Source of the DNA: Mariprofundus sp.
GTDB lineage: Bacteria > Pseudomonadota > Zetaproteobacteria > Mariprofundales > Mariprofundaceae
DNA: 64,000 nt
Direction: 5' to 3'
Assembly (NCBI GenBank): GCA_021772835.1
Contig: JAJFLE010000080.1
Span: 1-64,000, forward strand
The notes under the pieces are model-generated. The model worked only from the letters and a program-made list of their open reading frames with translations, was not told where the DNA came from and did not search any database. Shown here piece after piece: positions 27,785-34,802 of this stretch; position 1 is the first letter of the stretch; every line of letters begins with the position of its first letter. The position numbers and the translations under genes were made by a program.

Positions 27785-28885
27785 ATGAGCGAGAAAGAAG
27801 ATAAACCTGAATTTCAGGGTGGCAATTCAGGTCCCCGTCTAACCGAGGCTGTTATTGCAGCGGCTGAATCCGAGCCATCTGGAAACGATGAGAAGAGTTC
27901 ATCCGGCATATTGAAGTTCTTTATTTTTCTACTCATCGTTATAGCCATTGTTGCTGGCGGTCTGGCGAGCAACGGTCAACTCATCCCGATGCTCGAATCA
28001 GCCAAAACAACAATCAACGAAAAGCTGGCCATCCTGAATGCCAGCACTGAATCGGATGGATTCACACTTGGCGAGCAGACGGCAGATGACCCCGCATCAA
28101 CCGCTTCACCCACACCTGAATTCGAAGCCTTGCAAAATGAACTGGATGCAGAAGCGACTGCGGAGCAAACGCCTGAATTTGAGCAGACAGACACTCTTAT
28201 CGAGCCAGTGAATCCTTCTTCCGAGCGGGTGAGCGAGCTACTGGCTACGATTGATGGCCTGCGTAACGAAATAGGTACGATGGAATCCTCCCATCGCGCA
28301 TTGCGAAAACAAATGCATGAACAGCAGCAGGAAAACCTGCAGGCTCGCCTGCGCTGGATCACTGACCCGGCCAACCGTCTACCTCAACTGGAGTTAGCCT
28401 GGAGTGAAATCTCCAAGCTGCCTGACCTGAGTGATAACCAGCGTAAAACCGCCTCACAGATGCACAGTATGGCACTTAAAAGTACGCATGCAGTGCAGTC
28501 ATGGCAGGTTGAGTTAAATAACTGGGCTGACAAATTCGCACTGCCTGAAGAAAAAGAAATTACAGTGAAACCGGAATACCCGTGGCTGGCCTGGCTGGCC
28601 GGACAGTTTCACCTGCGCAGGGCACCAACTGCCGAGGCGCTCAAACTGGCAAAATTGCGTGATCGTTTGCTTGAATCCGGTCGCCTGCTTTCGCTTGAGA
28701 AATGGCCAAACCAGGCTGACTGGCTGATATTACGCAATGATCTTCTGCTGGCTGCGAGCAAACTGAACAATGCTCAACCGGTCGAGCTTGGCCTGCCGGA
28801 AGACTTCAGTGCCATGCAGCGCGATATTGAAAGCATTCGTTCAACCGCCGCCAAGTGGGCAGAAGGCAAGAAGGGAGAGATCTGA
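27785..28885 (+). CDS. HemX-like membrane protein
   Basis: A 366-residue protein. An acidic N-terminus is followed by one membrane helix (LKFFIFLLIVIAIVAGGLA), a Glu/Thr-rich linker, a coiled coil (ERVSELLATIDGLRNEIGTMESSHRALRK-like) and an alpha-helical C-terminal domain. This is the layout of HemX, a non-catalytic protein encoded with hemD and hemY in many proteobacteria. Its old label as a methyltransferase has no support here. The ATG is 1 nt after the hemB stop, and its TGA overlaps the next ATG. Confidence 0.72.
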   Translation: MSEKEDKPEFQGGNSGPRLTEAVIAAAESEPSGNDEKSSSGILKFFIFLLIVIAIVAGGLASNGQLIPMLESAKTTINEKLAILNASTESDGFTLGEQTADDPASTASPTPEFEALQNELDAEATAEQTPEFEQTDTLIEPVNPSSERVSELLATIDGLRNEIGTMESSHRALRKQMHEQQQENLQARLRWITDPANRLPQLELAWSEISKLPDLSDNQRKTASQMHSMALKSTHAVQSWQVELNNWADKFALPEEKEITVKPEYPWLAWLAGQFHLRRAPTAEALKLAKLRDRLLESGRLLSLEKWPNQADWLILRNDLLLAASKLNNAQPVELGLPEDFSAMQRDIESIRSTAAKWAEGKKGEI

Positions 28886-30036
28886 TGCGATTGGTATTTT
28901 TGCTGGTTCTGGCCCTACTCATCACAATTGCACTGATAGTATTTCCGGACATTGCCGATCAGGAATTACGTCTGGAAGCATTCGGCTGGATATTCGAAAC
29001 ACGTCAGGGTGCATTTATTGTTGCTTTGCTGGCGATTTTATTTGCAGCCGCTCTGTTGCGCCTGTTTGTGCGTGCACTGTTTGCCGGCCCGGGCACTGTC
29101 TGGCGCTCGCTCAGAGGCGGTAGCAACAAACGCCGGGATGCTCGACTTCGCGAAGGCCTGGCTCAGTGGCTGGATAATCGCGGTGATTTTGGCGCCAGGG
29201 CAATGAAACGCTCGAAGGGTGTTCTGCCTGACTGGGCCATGGATATGTTGAAAACACTTGGCATCCCTGCCAAAGATCAGGCGGTTGCAACGGACAAAGA
29301 GGATACACTGGTAGTCGCTCTGGCCGCACGCATTGCTACTGATCCAAGTGTTCACAGCAAACCGGATCTGGTGGCGCGCAAAGCTCATCTTGAGGCATGG
29401 TTGAATGTACATCCCAATGCACCTCTGGCGCTGTCACGCCTGGCCGATGTGGCGGAAGAGGAGGGCGACTGGCCAAAGGTAGTTGAGTTACTTGAATCCG
29501 AATGGAAACAAGGCCATCGCTCAGCGCATTCGGTAAAGCCGCAGCTGACGAATGCATATCTCAAACTGGCTGCCGATCAGCCTGAACAAGCGATGGGGCA
29601 TTTGCGCAAAGCCTATCGTTTGCTGCCAGACAATGATGATGTTCAGCTTGCTTACGGTGATGCTCTGCTCCTCAGTGGAGAAAGGGCAACGGCTCAGCGC
29701 CTGTGGACTGGCTACCTGGATCAGCACAACGCCCTTGACGTTGCGCATGCCTTGCTAGAGTTGCAGAGGCAAGATCCTATTCGCGCCTATCGAAAACTTG
29801 AGGGCCTGAAAGATGCTGAAATGAACGTGGCGCAGCGTTGGTTGCGTGCTGAACTTGCCCATGCTGCCAAGTTAGAAGGCCTGGCTTTTGAGCAAATGCA
29901 GGCATTGGCAGAGGATGCTCCATGCCTTGCAGCATGGAACAGCCTTGCAAATTGGTTTCATGAAAAAAGTGACTTTGAACAGGCTGCTGCATGTTATCGT
30001 CGCGCATTGGAAATCACGACCTCCGCAAACCAATAG
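28885..30036 (+). CDS. HemY-like TPR membrane protein
   Basis: A 383-residue protein. Two N-terminal membrane helices (residues 2-20 and 39-60) precede a helical-repeat region with TPR-like units (APLALSRLADVAEEEGDWPKVVELLE; AWNSLANWFHEKSDFEQAAACYRRAL). This matches the proteobacterial HemY family encoded after hemX, unrelated to protoporphyrinogen oxidase. It probably organises heme pathway or envelope proteins at the inner membrane. I chose the ATG at 28885 because GGGAGAG stands just upstream and it overlaps the hemX stop (TGATG). Confidence 0.78.
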   Translation: MRLVFLLVLALLITIALIVFPDIADQELRLEAFGWIFETRQGAFIVALLAILFAAALLRLFVRALFAGPGTVWRSLRGGSNKRRDARLREGLAQWLDNRGDFGARAMKRSKGVLPDWAMDMLKTLGIPAKDQAVATDKEDTLVVALAARIATDPSVHSKPDLVARKAHLEAWLNVHPNAPLALSRLADVAEEEGDWPKVVELLESEWKQGHRSAHSVKPQLTNAYLKLAADQPEQAMGHLRKAYRLLPDNDDVQLAYGDALLLSGERATAQRLWTGYLDQHNALDVAHALLELQRQDPIRAYRKLEGLKDAEMNVAQRWLRAELAHAAKLEGLAFEQMQALAEDAPCLAAWNSLANWFHEKSDFEQAAACYRRALEITTSANQ

Positions 30037-30050
30037 CGGGTTTCATTAGC

Positions 30051-30079
30051 TTGACAAAAACGGAATTATTTTCTACTAA
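30051..30079 (+). promoter_or_regulatory. Strong sigma-70 promoter in the hemY / Rieske gap
   Basis: TTGACA (30051-30056), a 17-nt spacer and TACTAA (30074-30079) form one of the best promoter matches in the window. It lies only 14 nt after the hemY stop and points at the hairpin pair that follows. A start point near 30086 is predicted. Confidence 0.7.
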
Positions 30080-30085
30080 TAAAGC

Positions 30086-30148
30086 ATAAGAAGTATAGCG
30101 GCTCTCTTGAGCCGCTGGCGGTCACCGACGGGTGGCCGCCTTTGTTTT
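30086..30148 (+). ncRNA. Candidate small RNA or leader with intrinsic terminator
   Basis: Directly after the promoter lie two tandem hairpins. The first is an 8-bp stem AGCGGCTC/GAGCCGCT (30097-30116). The second is a 10-bp stem GGCGGTCACC/GGTGGCCGCC with one G-U pair (30117-30140), followed by TTTGTTTT (30141-30148). Promoter, structure and terminator fit within 100 nt, so a transcript of about 62 nt is predicted. It could be a free small RNA or a terminated leader for the Rieske gene 56 nt further on. I recognise no known RNA family. Confidence 0.5.
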
Positions 30149-30203
30149 AAGTGTTGGATGCGGATTCCTGGACATCCATTTTATCACTGCCGGGGTTATC
30201 CAA

Positions 30204-30596
30204 ATGACTGGAAAAAATGAAGAAAAGACTGTGTGGCAGTGCATCGAACGTCCGAAAGAGGGACAGGCAACCTGTTTCGACCTGAAATCAACACTGCTTC
30301 TTTCAACCGGTCAATACGTTGAAATCTCTGAGCAGGGCTTTCTGATCTGTTTTCAAGGCAAGTTGCGGGCATGGCGCAACCACTGCCCGCATGCAGGCTC
30401 CCCGTTGGACTGGAATCCCGGCCAGTTTTTTACTGAGGAGGGCGACCTTCTCGTCTGTCATACCCACGGAGCCTTGTTTAATCCCCTTTCCGGCGACTGC
30501 CTCTCCGGCCCCTGCCCGCGCGGCCTGTTTCCCCTTGCATTTAAAGAAGATGATCACGAAGTTTATGTCCCCGTATCCGCAGAGCACCCGAGTTGA
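30204..30596 (+). CDS. Rieske [2Fe-2S] ferredoxin-like protein
   Basis: A 130-residue soluble Rieske protein. The cluster ligands are in CPHAGSPLD and CHTHGALFN, the C-x-H ... C-x2-H pattern. No oxygenase or membrane segment is attached, so it is probably an electron carrier or a Rieske domain of an unknown redox system. The ATG at 30204 gives the family's usual N-terminus. A second Rieske ferredoxin lies at 60193-60507 and is a different subtype (CTHDGG). Confidence 0.85.
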   Translation: MTGKNEEKTVWQCIERPKEGQATCFDLKSTLLLSTGQYVEISEQGFLICFQGKLRAWRNHCPHAGSPLDWNPGQFFTEEGDLLVCHTHGALFNPLSGDCLSGPCPRGLFPLAFKEDDHEVYVPVSAEHPS

Positions 30597-30632
30597 TCCA
30601 AACGTTTTCACCAAATCCAGATTAATGTATCC

Positions 30633-31226
30633 CTAAGGTTTGAATCCATGGCAGGCGCGCGCCAGAAAATCCATGTGATCAAGACCGAAGAAAAGTTCGC
30701 TGCGGCCTTTGGGCGGATGCAGGACAAATGTAGGCACACCAAAGGCGCCAGCTTTTAGAGCGGCATGGGTATTGGGTTCAAAATCGTCGTTCTGCTGACT
30801 TAACCATGTGCGTGGCAACCGTTTGGCTTCAAATATTTGCGCCATCCAGCTTTCATCTTTTGGGTTAACAGCTCCCGACCATAAGGTTTCAAATATGGCC
30901 AGACAGAATGCCACCCGTTGTTCACCTTGTAGTGCGCCTGCAATACGCATCGCGGGCCTGCTATCGAATGTACCGGGGCGAATCATTTTGAACGGCACGT
31001 CCAGATAAGCCGCCCAACGCTTGAGGTCACGTAAGGAATACAACGCTTTGTTTTTAATCAGGCTCGGCGGTGTATTGCCTGACAGTTTGATCAGACGAGG
31101 AAGGTTCACCGGCAACCAGTTGAACGACGCCTCATACTGCTGTTCAAACGAAATAATCTGAGTTGCAGCCAGATAACTGTAGGGACTGATAAAATCAAAA
31201 TAGAAATCAATGGCTGGCTTACTCAT
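30633..31226 (-). CDS. DsbA-fold 2-hydroxychromene-2-carboxylate isomerase-like protein
   Basis: A 197-residue GST-kappa/DsbA-like protein. It opens with IDFYFDFISPYSYLA, where the Ser in place of the thiol-disulfide Cys-x-x-Cys marks the isomerase branch. FGVPTFVL supplies the cis-proline loop. These enzymes isomerise aromatic breakdown intermediates with glutathione, or serve other glutathione-linked reactions; the substrate here is unknown. The ATG at 31226 overlaps the upstream thioesterase-like gene by 8 nt. The pair is divergent from an HxlR regulator. Confidence 0.85.
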   Translation of the reverse strand: MSKPAIDFYFDFISPYSYLAATQIISFEQQYEASFNWLPVNLPRLIKLSGNTPPSLIKNKALYSLRDLKRWAAYLDVPFKMIRPGTFDSRPAMRIAGALQGEQRVAFCLAIFETLWSGAVNPKDESWMAQIFEAKRLPRTWLSQQNDDFEPNTHAALKAGAFGVPTFVLHPPKGRSELFFGLDHMDFLARACHGFKP

Positions 31227-31722
31227 GATGGCCGACATAGCCCTTGGGCCGAATGGCAACGGTATTTTTGATGCGCGTACACACTTTGCCATCTTCCCTA
31301 ACATAGTGCATTTCAAAACATGGGGTTGATTTTCCGGACTCGGCCAGTTCGTTGGTTATCTTATCTGCCAATGATTCGTCAAAATCAAAATGCAAAACCA
31401 GATTGGAGTTGCCGACACGAATAAACTCGATCTCCAGCTTTTTGGTGGCAACACGATATCCGGGAAAGCGCTTCAGGCAGGCAAGGGCTGGCACCGGATC
31501 GGCAAGACTGGCCTGAAAACCACCAAACATGTTACCGGCAGCATTGGCAGATACCCAGTTAAGCGGCAGAAGTATGCGCGCGCTGCTCCAGTCTGCTTTT
31601 AGCGCCAGCACTTTCACTCGCATCAAGAAATAGGGTGGAAACAGCTCAAAGCGGCGCTTGGCAGATATAAAACGCAGCGCACGCATAGAGTGGATACTAC
31701 TGCGCATGCGCAGGAAATACAC
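31219..31722 (-). CDS. DUF4442/hotdog-fold thioesterase-like protein
   Basis: A 167-residue protein of the hotdog superfamily. Residues 28-120 carry the pattern PPYFLMRVKVLALKADWSSARI, N-x-x-G-N-M-F-G-G and ASLADP seen in DUF4442 proteins related to PaaI thioesterases. Such proteins often cleave acyl-CoA esters, but no experimental role is established for this group. It is the first gene of a two-gene operon with the isomerase-like gene and faces an HxlR-type regulator. Confidence 0.75.
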   Translation of the reverse strand: MYFLRMRSSIHSMRALRFISAKRRFELFPPYFLMRVKVLALKADWSSARILLPLNWVSANAAGNMFGGFQASLADPVPALACLKRFPGYRVATKKLEIEFIRVGNSNLVLHFDFDESLADKITNELAESGKSTPCFEMHYVREDGKVCTRIKNTVAIRPKGYVGHHE

Positions 31723-31794
31723 AGCAACTATATTGTAACATATAGATTTTAATATAAGTCTCCTTAGGGAACTAAATCATACCCGCAGTGGTCT

Positions 31795-31852
31795 CTATAG
31801 TAAACTAACAATCAAAAATGTAGGTTTCCTTTGGATACTCGCTATAGTTCAC
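31795..31852. promoter_or_regulatory. Candidate HxlR operator sites
   Basis: CTATAGTAAAC (31795-31805) recurs as CTATAGTTCAC (31842-31852), 47 nt apart. The first copy overlaps the dyad TAGT-AA-ACTA (31798-31807). They lie between the divergent DUF4442 and HxlR genes, where autoregulation of an HxlR protein would be expected. Confidence 0.4.
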
Positions 31853-31854
31853 GC

Positions 31855-32367
31855 ATGACTTTCGACTTTCAACGCGAAGCGCCATGTCCAATCTCCCAAC
31901 TCCTTGAGTTGGTAGGTGACCGTTGGTCACTGTTGATTATAAGGGATGCTTTCTACGGTGTCAGGCGTTTTGATGGTTTTCAGAAGCACCTTGGTATTTC
32001 CAAGAAGGTGCTGACCATGCGTTTAAATATGCTGGTGCAAGCTGAAATTTTCAAAAAAGAGCTCTATCAGCAGCAGCCGGATCGATATGAATATCGGCTT
32101 ACAAGCAAGGGCCGCGAACTGTTTCCGGTCTTGCTAACCATGATGCGCTGGGGAAATCGCTGGTTGACTCCGGCAGGACAAGAAACCGTGCAGTTGCTTC
32201 ATGCTAGTTGTGGAGAAAAGATAGAGCCCAAACTGGTCTGCAGTCATTGTGAGCAGCCTGTTACACCGGCTCGTGTGCAAGCCATGCCTGGCCCGGGGGC
32301 AAGCCGTGAAGCCGTACAGCTTTTGCGTCAGATTGTCAGCAAATCCGGGAAAAAATCTGTTTTGTGA
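31855..32367 (+). CDS. HxlR-family winged-helix transcriptional regulator
   Basis: A 170-residue regulator. The single conserved Cys lies in APCPISQLLELVGDRWSLLIIRDAFYG, followed by RRFDGFQKHLGISKKVLTMRLNMLV (recognition helix) and YRLTSKGRELFPVL (wing). HxlR proteins often sense electrophiles or oxidants through that Cys. The C-terminal extension has a Cys pair (KLVCSHCEQPV) that may bind metal or form a disulfide. I start at the ATG at 31855; a TTG at 31831 with a weak AGG is possible. It likely controls the divergent thioesterase/isomerase pair. Confidence 0.85.
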   Translation: MTFDFQREAPCPISQLLELVGDRWSLLIIRDAFYGVRRFDGFQKHLGISKKVLTMRLNMLVQAEIFKKELYQQQPDRYEYRLTSKGRELFPVLLTMMRWGNRWLTPAGQETVQLLHASCGEKIEPKLVCSHCEQPVTPARVQAMPGPGASREAVQLLRQIVSKSGKKSVL

Positions 32368-32429
32368 GCAGGCACAAGGATTGAGTCGAAGCGCTCTGCA
32401 ATAGTCGACACTGTTGAAGTAGCGTATAG

Positions 32430-32448
32430 TTCAATAATAATCATTATC
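32430..32448. promoter_or_regulatory. Fur-like box
   Basis: The 19-mer ttcaataataatcattatc matches 15 of 19 positions of the Fur consensus, with a fully conserved right half (ATAATCATTATC). It lies 24 nt before the GAF-SpoIIE start codon and overlaps the likely -10 region, as repressor sites do. A TTGAAG at 32414 may be the -35. Confidence 0.6.
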
Positions 32449-32471
32449 GCTTTGCGAGAGAGGGGTAGGCG

Positions 32472-33734
32472 TTGGAGCAACAGGAACTGCAAAAACAGAA
32501 TGAGCGGCTGCTAAAGGCGCTGGAGATTAACCAGCTTATTGCTGGTGAATTGCAACTGGGTCCGTTGCTTAAGAAGGTAATGAAGCTGACTCAGTCGATC
32601 ATGAGCTCAGAAAGCTGCTCGCTGTTTCTTTACGATGAGAAAACAGATGAGTTGGTATTCAATGTCTGTTCAGGTGAAAAAGAGGATAAACTGCGGGAGA
32701 TATGTCGCCTGCCTATGGGTAGCGGCATCGTCGGATGGTGTGCAGAACATGGCGAAACGGTTCGCATTGCCGATGTATATGATGACTCTCGATTTGTTGT
32801 TGAGTTTGACAGGCAGACCAAGTTCACCACGCGCAATATGATCTCAGCCCCTTTGTTTGTGCATAACAAGCTTATTGGCGTTTGTCAGGTCATCAATCAC
32901 CAGCATGGTGAATTCTCGAAATCCGATGAAAAGCTGTTGGAATCGTTAGTTCCGATGGTCGCCATTGCCATTGATAATGCGCGAGCACATCAGCGCCTGC
33001 TTGATCGCGAATTGTTTCAACATGACCTTGTTCTGGCCAAATCGATTCAGGATTCATTTCTGCCTGCGACACCACCTGAAGTGGCCGGTTACCATGCCGA
33101 TTTTCATATGCGCTCAGCATTCGAGGTAGGTGGCGATTTCTATGATGCAATACGGATGCCCGATCAGCGTATCGCCTACATTATCGGTGATATTTCCGGC
33201 AAAGGCGTTTCGGCGGCTATGATCATGTCTTCAATTCTCAGTGATATGCGCATGGAGCTTTCGTATGGCGGCAATGCCGGTGAAATCCTCAGTCGATTCA
33301 ACCAGACGCTGTGCAAGAAGGCCCAGAGTGGCATGTTTGTCACTCTCGTCCTGATGGTCCTGGATCCAGTGCTACATCGCCTGGAAGTCGCCAATGCAGG
33401 TCATTTGCCCCCTATCCATATACTTCAGGAGAGAATCTGGCAGCACGGTGAAGCATCAGGCCCACCTGGCGGAATCGTTTCAGATATCAACTACGATTGC
33501 GATGTGTTGAATCTGCAGGCAGGTGAAATGGTGTTGTTGTACACCGACGGCATTACAGAGGCGCGCAATGAAAGCGATGAGATGCTCGGAGCTGGCAGGC
33601 TGATGAGCTGGCTGGATGATGCACCGGCATCTCCCGATGCATGCATCGAATACCTGACTGACTGCCTCAGCCAATATGCCGGAAATGCCCAGCAGAGTGA
33701 TGATATTACGTTGTTGATGCTTGGGCGCGACTAA
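32472..33734 (+). CDS. GAF-domain SpoIIE/PP2C-type protein phosphatase
   Basis: A 420-residue signalling protein. A short coiled coil (residues 1-30) leads into a GAF sensor domain (about 30-170; SCSLFLYDEKTDEL, GSGIVGWCAEHGE, LIGVCQVIN) and a PP2C-SpoIIE phosphatase domain (about 195-418; EVGGDFYDAI, GDISGKGVSAAM, LLYTDGITEARN, DDITLLML). The Asp residues in GGDFYD, GDISGKG and DDIT should bind Mn/Mg. It dephosphorylates a Ser/Thr-phosphorylated partner, typically an anti-anti-sigma factor, but none is encoded nearby. The start is TTG with AGAGGGG upstream. The Fur-like box suggests iron control. Confidence 0.9.
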   Translation: MEQQELQKQNERLLKALEINQLIAGELQLGPLLKKVMKLTQSIMSSESCSLFLYDEKTDELVFNVCSGEKEDKLREICRLPMGSGIVGWCAEHGETVRIADVYDDSRFVVEFDRQTKFTTRNMISAPLFVHNKLIGVCQVINHQHGEFSKSDEKLLESLVPMVAIAIDNARAHQRLLDRELFQHDLVLAKSIQDSFLPATPPEVAGYHADFHMRSAFEVGGDFYDAIRMPDQRIAYIIGDISGKGVSAAMIMSSILSDMRMELSYGGNAGEILSRFNQTLCKKAQSGMFVTLVLMVLDPVLHRLEVANAGHLPPIHILQERIWQHGEASGPPGGIVSDINYDCDVLNLQAGEMVLLYTDGITEARNESDEMLGAGRLMSWLDDAPASPDACIEYLTDCLSQYAGNAQQSDDITLLMLGRD

Positions 33735-33741
33735 TCCTGAG

Positions 33742-34287
33742 CTATTCGCTAAAGGGGAGCTTGCCCGTTTCATAAACAGCCTTCAGTGCTGCGACGGTCT
33801 CCGGATCAGCCCAGGGTAGTGTGCCTGGAATCCTCTCAACCACGACCCCATCACGGTTAATAATGAATGTTTCAGGAAAGCGGAACGATTTGAAAATCGG
33901 CGCAGCAATTTTTTCTCCGCCCTGATCCCAGAACATAGGGAAACTCACCTGAGTCTCGGTTACAAAGGCTTTCACATCGTCCAGATTGTTGTCTACTGAA
34001 ATCCCCGCTACCAGGAACTTGTCTGCTGGCAGCAGCTGGGACAGACGGACGAGATCGGGCATTTCCTTGCGGCATGGCGGGCACCACGTCGCCCATGCAT
34101 TAAGAATGACAACTTTACCTGCAAAGAGTTTCTGATTGTCGACCATCTCACCGACCAAGGGTTGCATCTGAAAAGCGGGCATTTTAGCGCCTTTTTTGAC
34201 GAAGGCTTGCTCGGTTTCGGTTCCGCAGCCAGCGAGCAGTGCCGCGGTTAGAAATACAGTTGCAATAGAGAGAATTATCCGCTTCAT
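33742..34287 (-). CDS. TlpA/ResA-like thioredoxin-fold lipoprotein
   Basis: A 181-residue protein with a lipoprotein signal (LTAALLAGC) and a thioredoxin domain with WATWCPPCRKEM. It is anchored in the envelope and should reduce disulfides there, for example in cytochrome c or copper-site maturation. The context is the end of the copper island, 28 nt after the DUF411 gene, which favours a copper-protein role (inference). It converges with the GAF-SpoIIE gene, with 7 nt between the stops. Confidence 0.88.
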   Translation of the reverse strand: MKRIILSIATVFLTAALLAGCGTETEQAFVKKGAKMPAFQMQPLVGEMVDNQKLFAGKVVILNAWATWCPPCRKEMPDLVRLSQLLPADKFLVAGISVDNNLDDVKAFVTETQVSFPMFWDQGGEKIAAPIFKSFRFPETFIINRDGVVVERIPGTLPWADPETVAALKAVYETGKLPFSE

Positions 34288-34315
34288 TCTTAAATCCTTT
34301 GCTCGTCAGTTTCGA

Positions 34316-34792
34316 TTATTTATAGCTATGGTATACGTGACTGTTGCCTTGTTTGTCGAAGCTTAACACATCATAACCTTTCGGTGGTAATCCCTCCGGT
34401 TGCATGCCGGGAGATTTCATCGGCATGCCGGGCGCAGTCAAACCCGTTATGGCCGGGCGCTCCTTGAGCAGGCGTTTGATGTCATCTGCTGGTACGTGCC
34501 CTTCAATAATATAACCATCAACAATGGCCGTATGACAGGAGGCAAGAGCTGCAGGTACGCCGTACTCAGATTTCACGCTACCCATGTCATGGCTGAGTTT
34601 TTCGGTAACCGTAAAACCTTCCGCCTTGAGGTGTTTGGCCCAGTCACCGCAACAACCGCAGTTCGGGTCTTTGTACATGACTACTTCAGTCGCTGAAACT
34701 TGCTCAACTGCATTACAGGCAAGCAGGAGAGCTGCAAAACTTGTCAGGAGCAGCCTTGACCATTTGGATTTTGATGTTTTGGGGTAATGCAT
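34316..34792 (-). CDS. DUF411 metal-binding protein
   Basis: A 158-residue exported protein with one N-terminal hydrophobic signal (LLLTSFAALLLAC, possibly lipidated). The DUF411 core follows: MYKDPNCGCCGDWAKHL, then GVPAALASCHTAIVDGYIIEGHVPADDI. The C-G-C-C cluster and the later Cys/His and Met-rich stretch (GMPMKSPGM) suggest copper or silver binding in the periplasm. DUF411 genes are common in copper/silver resistance loci, consistent with the pump gene 10 nt upstream. Confidence 0.87.
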   Translation of the reverse strand: MHYPKTSKSKWSRLLLTSFAALLLACNAVEQVSATEVVMYKDPNCGCCGDWAKHLKAEGFTVTEKLSHDMGSVKSEYGVPAALASCHTAIVDGYIIEGHVPADDIKRLLKERPAITGLTAPGMPMKSPGMQPEGLPPKGYDVLSFDKQGNSHVYHSYK

Positions 34793-34802
34793 ATCTCTCT
34801 CC

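Noticed and set aside
28885-30036. Protoporphyrinogen oxidase, because of the name HemY
   Set aside because: There is no FAD-binding motif; the protein has two membrane helices and TPR-like repeats, as in the unrelated proteobacterial HemY.
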